Assembly (NCBI GenBank): GCA_017526585.1
Contig: JAFXRC010000057.1
Location: forward strand, 1-64,000
Reading direction: 5' to 3'
Source of the DNA: Fibrobacter sp.
GTDB lineage: Bacteria; Fibrobacterota; Fibrobacteria; Fibrobacterales; Fibrobacteraceae
DNA: 64,000 bases
Below, piece after piece: positions 11,077 through 19,493 of this stretch (its first letter is position 1; the number at the start of each line of letters is the position of its first letter). Below the pieces are notes generated by a model that ran no database searches, was not told the DNA's origin, and was given only the letters and a program-made list of their open reading frames with translations. Made by a program: the position numbers and the translations under genes.

Positions 11077-12882
11077 ATGAAGATCCCTGTCCGATACAAT
11101 CATGTGGGCTATGCTCCCGATGATGCAAAAATTTTCTTCGTGAATCCGGCGGAGTTGCCGGTGCAGGGGCGGATTATGCCCGAAGAATGTTTCTTTTGCT
11201 TGGTACGGCAGACGGTCAGAAGCGAAACGGTGTGGGAAGGGACTTTTTCGATGGGGACCTTTGAACATCGCGGAGCTTGTGAGTATACCGGCGAAGTTCT
11301 TTGGACAGGTAATTTTTCGGAAGTCCGTGATCCAGGATTGTATTCGATTCAGATTTGGCGGCGTGGCAGTGCTGAGAAGGAGACGCTGCTTTACGAGACT
11401 GCACCGTTTGAAATATCATCGGTGTGGTTTTTCCGCCAGTTAATCGCGAATATAAAGTCGTTCTACTACCAGCGAAGCGGTGTCGAGTTGACTCCGGATT
11501 TTGCGGGCAAGTGGGTGAGACCCGCGTCGCACTTGGATGACTCGATTAAGTTCCATCCGAGCATGGAACGGAGTGGCATTTGGAATGCGCATGGGGGCTG
11601 GTACGATGCTGGGGATTACGGCAAGTATATCGTGAATGGCGGCGTGTCGGTGGGAACCTTGCTTTTGGTTTGCGACATTGCCGAAACGGCGTCGGAAGGT
11701 TCCGGATTGAAGTCTTCTGCGGATTCTGTCGAATACGACCAGAGCTTTATGCTCGATAAGGTCATTCGTGGCAATGCTCCGATTGAGTTGCAAGACGGTC
11801 TCAAGATGTATAGCCTCAAGGAGGAAATCCGTTTCGAACTGGAATTTTTCTTGCGGATGCAGGATGCCGATGGCGGGGTGTTCTTCAAGGTAACCCCTGC
11901 GCATTGGGACGGCTTTATTTCTCCACGGGATTCCGATTTGCTACAGGAACGCTATGTGCTGGGAAAGTCGACGACTTCGACGCTTAATTTTGCGGGTGCC
12001 CTTGCGATGGCGAGCCGCGTGTATCGCGGGAGCGATGCAGCGTTCGCGGAACGCTGCCTGCAGTCCGCGGTGGCGGCGTACCGTTGGGCGGCTTCTCGCC
12101 CGTTCGTAGACTGGCCGCACAATACCGAAGGCAGCGGCGGCTATGGCGATGACCGCGCCGATGATGAATTTTTCTGGGCGAGAGCCGTGCTATACCGCGA
12201 ACTGCAGACCCGCGGCGCGGAATGTGGCGAATGGTTCGGCGATTTGACCGCGGAATCTCTCCGCCAGCAGCTTGTTGCCGAAATGGATGCTTTGCCGCCG
12301 AAGTTCGGGCTGGACTGGCGCGATACGCAGAATTTTGGCTGGATTGTGCTTGCCTTGCAGGATTTCGACAAGGAACTGCAGCAGCGTGCAAGAGAGTCTC
12401 TCGAAAAGACGGCGCTGCAGATTATCGATGCGCAGAAACAGGATGCCTATGGAATCTCGGTCTCCAAGTTCATCTGGGGCAGCAACGGTGAAGTAGCGAA
12501 TCATGCGCTTACGCTTGCAATCGTGAATCGCTGGACTCCAACCGTTGGCGGTGAATCGCTGAGTTTCTGGTGCCGTGAATTGGTGAACTTTATCTACGGT
12601 CGCAATCCGGTCGATGTGAGCTTTGTAACGGGCTCTGCGTGGAGCTCTCCGATGGATCCGCACCACAGGCTTAGCCATTCCGATGGTGTCAAGGAACCGA
12701 TTCCGGGGCTTTTAGTGGGGGGCATCAATTGCGACCGGCAGGACACGCATCGCGCCCCGCATTATCCGGGGGCCTTGCCGGGTTTTTCGTATACGGATGA
12801 ACGGTGCTCTTTTGCGAGTAATGAAACGGCTATCAACTGGAATGCTCCGTTGACAGCCGTGTTAGCGTTACTTTGTTTCTAA
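11077..12882 (+). CDS. Glycoside hydrolase family 9 enzyme without signal peptide
   Basis: 601 residues. An N-terminal Ig-like CelD_N domain (about 1-115, starting VRYNHVGYAPDDAK) precedes a GH9 (alpha/alpha)6 catalytic domain. Visible signatures are GGWYDAGDYGKYIVNGG with the paired catalytic aspartates, FIYGRNPVDVSFVTG followed by PHHRLSHSD, and the C-terminal NETAINWNAP segment bearing the acid Glu. The protein starts directly with mature CelD_N sequence and I find no upstream in-frame extension giving a signal peptide. It may therefore work in the cytoplasm on imported cellodextrins rather than on fibre; that is inference. It converges on the ydcF-like gene with six bases between stops. 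Confidence 0.9.
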   Translation: MKIPVRYNHVGYAPDDAKIFFVNPAELPVQGRIMPEECFFCLVRQTVRSETVWEGTFSMGTFEHRGACEYTGEVLWTGNFSEVRDPGLYSIQIWRRGSAEKETLLYETAPFEISSVWFFRQLIANIKSFYYQRSGVELTPDFAGKWVRPASHLDDSIKFHPSMERSGIWNAHGGWYDAGDYGKYIVNGGVSVGTLLLVCDIAETASEGSGLKSSADSVEYDQSFMLDKVIRGNAPIELQDGLKMYSLKEEIRFELEFFLRMQDADGGVFFKVTPAHWDGFISPRDSDLLQERYVLGKSTTSTLNFAGALAMASRVYRGSDAAFAERCLQSAVAAYRWAASRPFVDWPHNTEGSGGYGDDRADDEFFWARAVLYRELQTRGAECGEWFGDLTAESLRQQLVAEMDALPPKFGLDWRDTQNFGWIVLALQDFDKELQQRARESLEKTALQIIDAQKQDAYGISVSKFIWGSNGEVANHALTLAIVNRWTPTVGGESLSFWCRELVNFIYGRNPVDVSFVTGSAWSSPMDPHHRLSHSDGVKEPIPGLLVGGINCDRQDTHRAPHYPGALPGFSYTDERCSFASNETAINWNAPLTAVLALLCF

Positions 12883-12888
12883 TTAATT

Positions 12889-13734
12889 TTACTTGCTTTT
12901 TGCCGAGTCTACCTTAGCCGTATCGACCTTGGTCGTGTCGGCTTTTAGTGTGTCTGCCTTGACGGTATCGGGCTCGTTCAGCTTCTCTTCTACCTTGGGC
13001 AGGAGGGATTGCAAGTCGACGACAGGATTCTTTTCTGCTTCGTATTCTTTAGCGGAAATGATGGGCTTGTAGTAGCAGGAATCCGCTTCGGTCAGGACCT
13101 TTGCAGAGAACAGGTCTAAATACGAAGCGAAAAGCGCCGCCCAGCCACGTATCCATTCTTTGCGCCCCTCGCGGCTTGTGTACCAGGAGTCGGCGTTGTA
13201 TTGGTGATGATGGTTGTCTAGGGTGAGGTAGACGATTCCTTCTCCGGAAAGGGTCTCGAAAATGTTCTTGACGCGGTAGGTCGAGGCGGCACTCGTGAGA
13301 AGAAGGACCGTATCGGCGTTTCGTTTCTTGAGCCAGGGAATGATGGTGTGAGCTTCGCCGATGCTAGAGGGGTCGTCGTGGCGGACGATAAAGACGGCGT
13401 TGCTATCGTAGTTCCCTTGGCGTAAAAATTCCTCGAGGTAGAATTCTGAGTTGCTGCGGGTGCGTAGAATCCGGCGACCGAGAATCAGGACGGAATCTGC
13501 CTTGCCACTAGCCATGAGTTCTGCGGCAATGTCCGTGCGTTCCATGTCTGCAGTTTCGCCGTCGAGAACGACGACCCAGTCTACATGGTCAAATTCGTCG
13601 TCTTGTACAAGCCAGTGCCCGCTTTGCGTCATGACAAGGTAAAAGGCGATAATCGCAAAGACGGCGACCAGTGCCGATGCGCTCAAGATGAGTTTCTTCT
13701 TCTGAATCTGTTTTTTGGTAGGCAGTTTGGACAA
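12889..13734 (-). CDS. YdcF/SanA-like DUF218 membrane-anchored protein
   Basis: 281 residues. A basic lysine-rich N-terminus and one transmembrane segment (LILSASALVAVFAIIAFYLV) anchor a DUF218/YdcF-like Rossmann domain: WVVVLDGETADMERTDIAAEL, ADSVLILGRR, FIVRHDDPSSIGEAHTII and TVLLLTSAASTYR. The family is linked to cell-envelope and peptidoglycan-precursor functions (ElyC, SanA), without a settled reaction. The C-terminus is a degenerate tail of DTxKxDT/DSxK repeats. It is last in the ddl-tsaB-rimI operon, one base after rimI, which fits an envelope role. Confidence 0.7.
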   Translation of the reverse strand: MSKLPTKKQIQKKKLILSASALVAVFAIIAFYLVMTQSGHWLVQDDEFDHVDWVVVLDGETADMERTDIAAELMASGKADSVLILGRRILRTRSNSEFYLEEFLRQGNYDSNAVFIVRHDDPSSIGEAHTIIPWLKKRNADTVLLLTSAASTYRVKNIFETLSGEGIVYLTLDNHHHQYNADSWYTSREGRKEWIRGWAALFASYLDLFSAKVLTEADSCYYKPIISAKEYEAEKNPVVDLQSLLPKVEEKLNEPDTVKADTLKADTTKVDTAKVDSAKSK

Positions 13735-13735
13735 G

Positions 13736-14200
13736 TTAAACTCCTTTCTGCGATGGATCTATGTCGCTGCGGTTCTCGGTACGGTAAAGGGCAGCGTTTT
13801 CTCCGTCGGCGTAATATCTTTTGCGGATTCCGAACAAGGTGAATCCGTGATTTTCGTAAAAGCGGCGTGCCTTGAGGTTGTTTTCGCGGACTTCCAGAAA
13901 ACAGCAGTCGCTTTTTTCCAGGTCCAGCTGAGAAAGTCCCGATTGCAGAAGCTTGCCGCCTATTCCGCTTCGTTGAACGGTTTCGCGGACAGCAATCGAT
14001 AGTAGCTCGGAGTCAGCTCCCAGCAGATGGAATACCGCATAGCCTACGATATCGCCTTCGTTCTCATAGACGACGGCGTAGGTGTACGGCGCCTTGATTT
14101 CTTGCTCGAATTGTCTCTCGTTCCATTCCTGGAACGAAAGTTCGCCTTGAATTTTCAGCACGGCGGGAATGTCGGCGGAATTCATTTGGCGAATCGGCAT
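13736..14200 (-). CDS. rimI: Ribosomal-protein alanine N-acetyltransferase (GNAT family)
   Basis: 154 residues of GNAT fold: IRQMNSADIPAVLKIQ at the N-terminus, a central AVFHLLGADSELLSIAV strand, the acetyl-CoA loop RETVQRSGIGGKLL (R/QxxGxG/A) and FLEVRENNLKARRFYENHGF, the RimI-type motif with GFxxxGxRxxYY. RimI acetylates the N-terminal alanine of ribosomal protein S18. Its position directly after tsaB is a very common bacterial arrangement and supports the assignment; another protein substrate cannot be excluded. Confidence 0.85.
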   Translation of the reverse strand: MPIRQMNSADIPAVLKIQGELSFQEWNERQFEQEIKAPYTYAVVYENEGDIVGYAVFHLLGADSELLSIAVRETVQRSGIGGKLLQSGLSQLDLEKSDCCFLEVRENNLKARRFYENHGFTLFGIRKRYYADGENAALYRTENRSDIDPSQKGV

Positions 14201-14225
14201 GGCGCGTATCCTGGTTGCGAGAGAC

Positions 14226-14861
14226 TCAGCTCAGTTTTTCGAAATACGACGGCTGAATGTAGTTCGCTTCTTGCGTGAGGCTGGGCTCTACCTTGTCGAA
14301 AAGAATCTTCCACTTTGAAAGCGGCTGACCTTTCTCGTTTACGACTTTTGCCTGAACCTTTTCGATGTAGCCTGCAATGGACTCGTCGCTAAGGGCAGAA
14401 TCGTCGACGACAAGTGTCGATACATTTTGACTTTGCAGTTGCTGCAGGACTTCGGCAGTTTCGATAAAGCTTTCTTTTCCGTTCAGTCGCGTATACCAGA
14501 AACCCTTGCGGGCTCGGATGACGACGGCGGTGCTTTCGGTGGAGCTCGCAAAGCATTCGAGCGCCTGCAGCGTAGAAACGCCGTAGAGCTTGCGCTTGCC
14601 GCTGAAGCATAGACCTTCGCAGAAGGCGACTCCTGTGCGCAGTCCGCTGAAGGAGCCTGGACCTACCGTTACCATGACGCGTGTCACCTGGTCGAGGCTC
14701 GCGTGAGCCTTTTCAAGCAGGGCATCGAGCAGCGCCGATGCGGTTTCGCCGCGGGCCGATTCGTCGACGGTTTCCAGGTAGCAAGGGTCGGCGGCGTCCG
14801 ACTGGAGTAGCGCCATCGAGATACCCTTGCGCGATGTATCTACGAATAAATCGAAGGTCAT
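14226..14861 (-). CDS. tsaB: tRNA threonylcarbamoyladenosine biosynthesis protein TsaB
   Basis: 211 residues, ASKHA fold. Starts DLFVDTSRKGISMALL and contains VMVTVGPGSFSGLRTGVAFCEGL, the TsaB hallmark. TsaB partners TsaD and TsaE in making t6A at position 37 of ANN-decoding tRNAs. It is a non-catalytic scaffold paralog of TsaD. The gene starts five bases after the ddl stop and is followed by rimI. Confidence 0.93.
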   Translation of the reverse strand: MTFDLFVDTSRKGISMALLQSDAADPCYLETVDESARGETASALLDALLEKAHASLDQVTRVMVTVGPGSFSGLRTGVAFCEGLCFSGKRKLYGVSTLQALECFASSTESTAVVIRARKGFWYTRLNGKESFIETAEVLQQLQSQNVSTLVVDDSALSDESIAGYIEKVQAKVVNEKGQPLSKWKILFDKVEPSLTQEANYIQPSYFEKLS

Positions 14862-14866
14862 GGGAC

Positions 14867-15901
14867 TTAGCGCTTAATGTAGAGGCTCTTGTCGATGATC
14901 ATGTCGATCAGCTGGCTGTAGGTAATGCCGATGCTTGCCGCTTCGGCCGGCAAAATCGAGGTCGGAGTCATGCCCGGGAGCGTGTTCGTTTCGATAGCGA
15001 ACAACTGCTTGTCCTTGGTGATGCGGACGTCGGTACGGCTGTAGCCGGCACCGCCCAAGGCGTAATGGGCGTTCTTCACCAGTTCCTGGATGCGAGCAGT
15101 GAGATCGGGTTCGAATTCTGCCGGGGTAACTTCCTTGCATTCGCCGTTGTACTTGGCTTCGAAGTCGAAGTATTCGCGCGTGGTCATGCGCATTTCGGTC
15201 GGCGGGAGCGGCTTTTCGCCTTCGATGTAGCCGCAGCTTGCTTCTTCGCCGGCAATGAACTTTTCGCAGAGCAGACGGTTGGAATCCTTGAACAGATCCT
15301 GTGCGATTTTCCCAGCTTCGTCGAGGTCCTTCGCGATGCCGATACCGATGGAAGAGCCTCCCAGCGGGTCCTTGATCACCAGCGGGAATCCGAGTTCGTC
15401 GGAAACAGAGACGAGCGTATCGCCAGTAAAATCGTGCTTCCAGATGACGCGATACGGCGGAGTCGGAATGCCATTCGCTTTGTAAATTTCCTTAGTCTTC
15501 ACCTTGTCCATGGCAAGTGCCGATGCCAAGAGACCGCAACCGGTGTACGGAATGCCCCAGTTTTCAAGCATTGCCTGAATGTGGCCGTCTTCGCCCCATT
15601 TGCCGTGCAGGGCGAGGAATGCGATGTCGGCGTCGGGAAGTTCAGAAAGGGCCGGAGACTTTTTGCAGTTTGCAGCAGAGCCTTCGAGTCCGCGGAAGTA
15701 GTTCACCGAGAAATTGTCCTTCTGGTACGGAGAAAGTTCACGGGAGGACCAGTGCCAGGTGCCGTCCTTGTCGATAAGCACCGGGTGGATGTTGTAACGG
15801 TCCGGATTCATGGCACGAACGACACCGGTGCCACTGACAACGGAAACATCATGTTCGGTGGACGGACCACCCATCAAAACCAAAACGCGCATGCGAGCCA
15901 T
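14867..15901 (-). CDS. ddl: D-alanine--D-alanine ligase
   Basis: 344 residues, ATP-grasp ligase making D-Ala-D-Ala for peptidoglycan. Motifs: MRVLVLMGGPSTEHDVSVVSG (N-terminal loop), ALHGKWGEDGHIQAMLE, FPLVIKDPLGGSSIGIGIAK, ALGGAGYSRTDVRI and FAIETNTLPGMTPTS. The frame extends upstream to 15949, but ATG 15901 is preceded by AAGAGG with good spacing, and the upstream residues do not fit the family. First gene of the ddl-tsaB-rimI-ydcF operon. Confidence 0.95.
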   Translation of the reverse strand: MARMRVLVLMGGPSTEHDVSVVSGTGVVRAMNPDRYNIHPVLIDKDGTWHWSSRELSPYQKDNFSVNYFRGLEGSAANCKKSPALSELPDADIAFLALHGKWGEDGHIQAMLENWGIPYTGCGLLASALAMDKVKTKEIYKANGIPTPPYRVIWKHDFTGDTLVSVSDELGFPLVIKDPLGGSSIGIGIAKDLDEAGKIAQDLFKDSNRLLCEKFIAGEEASCGYIEGEKPLPPTEMRMTTREYFDFEAKYNGECKEVTPAEFEPDLTARIQELVKNAHYALGGAGYSRTDVRITKDKQLFAIETNTLPGMTPTSILPAEAASIGITYSQLIDMIIDKSLYIKR

Positions 15902-16009
15902 ATTAAGCCTCTTTAGTAAAAATCTTTGTGGATAATGTAGTAAATTCATTCCGATTGCTTGCCCAAGTCCCTAAAGGTTTGTATTTTGTAGGTATAGAGA
16001 GGTATATGT

Positions 16010-16930
16010 ATGCGTGTGTTTGTTACTGGCGGTACTGGCTTCATTGGTCACTATGTGGTCAAGGCTCTGCTTGAAAAAGGTCACGAGGTAGTGATTGCGA
16101 CTCGCCACCCGAATAAGGTCCCGACGCTCAAGGCGATGCCGAATGTCTCGTTCGTGGAATGCGCCCTGACGGATTTCGAACAGATGGCTGAAGGACTCAA
16201 AGGTTGCGACGCCTGTATCCATATCGCTCTCGGCTGGGGCGATACTCCCTCCGCCATGTTGATGAACGACACCAGGGCGACCGTGACGCTGCTTGAAAAT
16301 GCGGCAAAGGCTGGCTGCAAGAAGTTTATCTATACCAGTAGCACCGCGGCAATGGGCCGTATGCGCCCTTCGATGCGCGAAGTGACAAGCAACCTTCCGA
16401 TGGACCTTTATGGTGCCACGAAGGCGGCAGGCGAAGCGTTCGTACTCGGCTTTACGCATGGCTATGGAACCCAGTTCCCCGAAGTCAAGATGGCTCGCAA
16501 CATTATCCGCCCGGGCTACACCTTTGGTAACCCCGCCTGGGCCGACGGATGCAGCCAGCCGGACCGCCGTTTCTTTACTATGGCGCAGGCCGTTAAGGAA
16601 AATAAGGATATCAACGTCATCAAGAATGACGGCACGCAGTTTATTCACGCAAGCCAGCAGGCGCAGCTCTACATGAGTGTGCTCGAATCCGACAAGAACG
16701 AGGAAATTTTCCTGGGTCTTGGCGAAGTCTGGATGAGCTGGAAGGAAATTGCCGAAATGATGATTTCCCTGAAGCCCGGCTGCAAGTCGAAAATCGTAGA
16801 AACGGACCTCGGCTGGGCTGACGAGCCGATGCTCTTTGATGTGGGTAAAATCAAAGACCAGTTTGGACTGGCCTTCGATGCTCACGAGTTCATGATGGAC
16901 CACGTTAAGTGGACCTATGAACAGGTTTAA
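16010..16930 (+). CDS. NAD(P)-dependent epimerase/dehydratase (extended SDR)
   Basis: 306 residues. N-terminal Rossmann motif VFVTGGTGFIGHYV (GxxGxxG), FVECALTDFEQM, IYTSSTAAMG with the active-site Ser/Thr and YGATKAAGE giving the YxxxK catalytic pair: an extended short-chain dehydrogenase of the NAD-dependent epimerase type. Substrate unknown; likely a nucleotide sugar or a dihydroflavonol-reductase-like compound. GAGAGG lies just before ATG 16010. Its stop directly abuts the convergent purF stop. Confidence 0.85.
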   Translation: MRVFVTGGTGFIGHYVVKALLEKGHEVVIATRHPNKVPTLKAMPNVSFVECALTDFEQMAEGLKGCDACIHIALGWGDTPSAMLMNDTRATVTLLENAAKAGCKKFIYTSSTAAMGRMRPSMREVTSNLPMDLYGATKAAGEAFVLGFTHGYGTQFPEVKMARNIIRPGYTFGNPAWADGCSQPDRRFFTMAQAVKENKDINVIKNDGTQFIHASQQAQLYMSVLESDKNEEIFLGLGEVWMSWKEIAEMMISLKPGCKSKIVETDLGWADEPMLFDVGKIKDQFGLAFDAHEFMMDHVKWTYEQV

Positions 16931-18316
16931 TTAACCACAACGGGTCTTATTTGTATTGGTCCCGATGTAGTCGGGATAGTCGTTGTCGAAACAGGCGGCG
17001 CAGTAGTTCTCGCCTTCACCGGTGCATTCCTTCATGCCTTCGACGCTCAGGTAGCCGAGGCTTTCGACGCCAAGCATCTTGGCGATTTCTTCGGGTGTCA
17101 TGGAACTTGCGGCGAGCTCGCCCTGGCTGGGAAAATCCATGCCGAAGAAGCAGGGGTGTGCGACCGGAGGAGATGCGATGCGGATGTGGACTTCCAGGGC
17201 GCCAGCGTCACGCAGCATCCTTGAAAGAATTTTGAGCGTTGTTCCGCGGACAATGGAATCTTCGACGACGCAGACGCGCTTGTTCTTGAGCACGCCTTCG
17301 ATGGGGTTGAACTTGAGCTTGACTTTTTGCTCACGCACATTCTGCGTGGGATCGATGAAGGTGCGGCCCACATAGTGGTTACGGAGAAGTCCAATTTCGA
17401 AACGGATGCCGCTTGCTTGCGAATAACCTAACGCAGCGGTGGTGGCGCTGTCGGGAACGGATATCACGATGTCTGCATCAACGGGGCATTCCTTGGCGAG
17501 CTGCTTGCCCATTTTGCGTCGGATTTTGTCGCAACTTTGTTCGAAAATTTTGGAGTCGGGACGGCTGAAGTAGATGTATTCGAAAATGCAGTGGGCAAGC
17601 CTGTCTTTTTTCGTGAAGCGCTCGGAATGAAGTCCGTTCTTCGTAATGGTCAGGAATTCGCCGGGCTGGATGTCGCGAACATAGTTGGCGCCGAGCAGGT
17701 CAAAGGCGCAGGTTTCGCTTGCAACGCACCAGGCTTTGCCCATGCGCGCAAGTGAAAGCGGGCGGAATCCGAAACCGTCGCGCGCTACGAACATAGTGTC
17801 CTTGCTGATGAACACGAGGCAGAAACTGCCGGTGAATTTCGTAATGGCTTTCTTGATGGCGTCACCCAGGTTGTCTGCCTCGGTGCGTGCGATTTCGTGC
17901 AGAAGAATTTCGGAATCCGATGTCGTCTGGAAGATGTGTCCTTCTTCTTCCATTTCGGCGCGGAGCTCGTTCGCGTTGGTGATGTTTCCGTTGTGGGCAA
18001 CGGCGATCTGTCCCCACTTGCAACTCACGAGAATGGGCTGCGCGTTTGCCAAGGTGCTTGCTCCGGTAGTACTGTAACGCACGTGTCCGATGCCGGCAAA
18101 GCCGTCAAATTCGTTGATGTCGTGTTCCCGGAGAAGGGTTGATACGAGTCCCATAGATTTGCGGACGCGGATCTTGTCTCCGTCGGTCACGGCAAAGCCT
18201 GCGCTTTCCTGACCGCGGTGTTGCAGGGCATAAAGCCCCATGGTAATATTCCTTACGACAGTGTCGCCATTGTAAATGCCGATCACTCCGCATTCTTCGT
18301 GCAATTCGTCGAGCAT
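16931..18316 (-). CDS. purF: Amidophosphoribosyltransferase
   Basis: 461 residues; catalyses the first committed step of purine synthesis (PRPP + Gln to phosphoribosylamine). The N-terminal nucleophile hydrolase domain begins after a short propeptide at EECGVIGIY, with LYALQHRGQESAGF. The PRTase domain has the PRPP loop VCVVEDSIVRGTT. Cysteines in LAHCIFEYIYF, HPCFFGMDFP and YCAACFDNDYP match the [4Fe-4S] ligands of the Bacillus-type enzyme, so an oxygen-sensitive cluster is likely. AGAGGC precedes the start. Repeats and a hairpin upstream are listed separately. Confidence 0.96.
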   Translation of the reverse strand: MLDELHEECGVIGIYNGDTVVRNITMGLYALQHRGQESAGFAVTDGDKIRVRKSMGLVSTLLREHDINEFDGFAGIGHVRYSTTGASTLANAQPILVSCKWGQIAVAHNGNITNANELRAEMEEEGHIFQTTSDSEILLHEIARTEADNLGDAIKKAITKFTGSFCLVFISKDTMFVARDGFGFRPLSLARMGKAWCVASETCAFDLLGANYVRDIQPGEFLTITKNGLHSERFTKKDRLAHCIFEYIYFSRPDSKIFEQSCDKIRRKMGKQLAKECPVDADIVISVPDSATTAALGYSQASGIRFEIGLLRNHYVGRTFIDPTQNVREQKVKLKFNPIEGVLKNKRVCVVEDSIVRGTTLKILSRMLRDAGALEVHIRIASPPVAHPCFFGMDFPSQGELAASSMTPEEIAKMLGVESLGYLSVEGMKECTGEGENYCAACFDNDYPDYIGTNTNKTRCG

Positions 18317-18363
18317 AACGCCTCTTTGAAATGTATGTTCCCTCTACCTCGAAGGTCATAGCC

Positions 18364-18377
18364 CACCCGGACGGGTG
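18364..18377 (-). promoter_or_regulatory. GC-rich hairpin in the purF leader
   Basis: CACCC-GGAC-GGGTG forms a 5-bp stem with a 4-base loop, about 50 bases upstream of the purF start. It could be a leader structure or a protein-binding palindrome. There is no known purine riboswitch core that I can recognise here. Confidence 0.3.
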
Positions 18378-18420
18378 CAAGCAAAGGAACGGTCGCCCCT
18401 GTTAAGCAAAAAATGTGCCT

Positions 18421-18450
18421 AAATGGCGTTTTTGAACGGAAAATGGCGTT
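18421..18450. repeat. Two direct repeats AAATGGCGTT upstream of purF
   Basis: AAATGGCGTT occurs at 18421-18430 and again at 18441-18450, exactly 20 bases apart (two helical turns), about 105-135 bases upstream of the purF start. The spacing suggests a protein-binding array; the regulator is unknown. Confidence 0.4.
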
Positions 18451-18495
18451 TTAGAGCGAAAATAAGGTGGTTTAATGGTTCAAATAGAAAATTGC

Positions 18496-18512
18496 TTTAC
18501 ATTTGATGTAAA
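18496..18512. promoter_or_regulatory. Perfect palindrome TTTACAT-N3-ATGTAAA
   Basis: A perfect 7-bp inverted repeat with a 3-base centre; a further ATGTAAA half-site lies at 18536-18542, 30 bases on. It sits in the 242-base gap between the ubiA-like stop and purF, about 180 bases upstream of purF. It looks like an operator for a dimeric regulator. Confidence 0.35.
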
Positions 18513-18558
18513 ACAAAATCTGAAAAATACAGAAAATGTAAAATAAATGGAGCTGACC

Positions 18559-19452
18559 TTAGCAGCTTACGACCAGGGCGATGAGCCCAGCAAACATCGC
18601 CACCTTGACGAGCTTCTGGGCGCGGCGGTAGTTGTGCTTGTGCGCAAAAATCAGGATTGAAAGAATCGTGGGCGTAAAGATGGCGCCAGTGATAATCAGG
18701 AACAGCGTGGGGTAGTAGCCTTGCACCACAGGGAGAGGGAGTATTGCCCAACTAAAAATACAGATGAAGCCTGCAAGGCGCCTTGCGGTGGGGGCGCCTG
18801 CAATCAGTGGGAACGTCATGATGCCCGCCTTGAGGTCGCCCGTTTCGTCTTCCAAATCCTTGTAGATTTCGCGAGCAGTTGTTAGTAAAAAGGCGAACAA
18901 CATAGCGGGGTAGAGAAAGCCGATTTTATCGGCGGGCTCCATTGTGAAACTTTCTGTTTCGCTGATGCCTGCAGGGTAGAAGAAACAAAGAATCAGAGGC
19001 GTCACGCAGAGGAGTGCCACCGCCATGTTCTTGAGTAGCGGTATATGCTTCAGAAACTTGTTGTAGACGACGAGCAGCAGGCTCAGGAGTACAAAGAAAA
19101 TGGCTGCGGTCCAGTTAGTGCCAGAAACGATGCTGTCGGCGATGCCGCAGGCAATCGTCAAGACGAGAAAAATGATCCAGGCGCATTGCGCTGCCTTTAC
19201 CGAAATCGTTCCGCGTACGAGAGGGCGCTCCGGACGGTTAAGCCGGTCGCTGTCTAGGTCCCAGATGTCGTTCTGGATGTTTGCAAATCCGATGGCGAAT
19301 GCAAATCCGAGCGTCTGCAAGACGAGTGAACTCCAGGATATGCCGCCCTGCTGGACGGGCATGAACGAAAGAAGGTAGTAACCGATGGATAACGTCACCA
19401 TTGCGATGACGATGTTTACGGGTCTGGACATTTTGAATAGCGCAAGTAGCAT
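18559..19452 (-). CDS. UbiA-family prenyltransferase
   Basis: 297 residues, about nine hydrophobic segments. The two aspartate-rich Mg/prenyl-diphosphate motifs are present: NIQNDIWDLDSDRLNRPERP (NDxxDxxxDxxNxPxRP) and REIYKDLEDETGD. The relation to archaeal-type geranylgeranylglycerol-phosphate transferases and menaquinone-type enzymes cannot be settled from sequence alone; no quinone genes lie nearby. ATG 19452 is preceded on the minus strand by TATATTTG only four bases upstream, so the transcript may have almost no leader. Confidence 0.85.
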   Translation of the reverse strand: MLLALFKMSRPVNIVIAMVTLSIGYYLLSFMPVQQGGISWSSLVLQTLGFAFAIGFANIQNDIWDLDSDRLNRPERPLVRGTISVKAAQCAWIIFLVLTIACGIADSIVSGTNWTAAIFFVLLSLLLVVYNKFLKHIPLLKNMAVALLCVTPLILCFFYPAGISETESFTMEPADKIGFLYPAMLFAFLLTTAREIYKDLEDETGDLKAGIMTFPLIAGAPTARRLAGFICIFSWAILPLPVVQGYYPTLFLIITGAIFTPTILSILIFAHKHNYRRAQKLVKVAMFAGLIALVVSC

Positions 19453-19456
19453 GGCA

Positions 19457-19464
19457 CAAATATA
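19457..19464 (-). promoter_or_regulatory. TATATTTG -10-like box for the ubiA-like gene
   Basis: On the minus strand TATATTTG is followed by TGCC and the start ATG at 19452. It is identical to the -10 region of the tRNA-Asn promoter in this window and matches the Bacteroidetes-type TAnnTTTG element. No convincing -35 is seen. Confidence 0.4.
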
Positions 19465-19493
19465 AGTATTTGCAAAAAAGGTATATTATAGCT

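Noticed and set aside
14681-15916. 411-codon plus-strand frame opposite ddl and tsaB
   Set aside because: Arg/Phe-rich translation without motifs, spanning two well-supported genes on the other strand.
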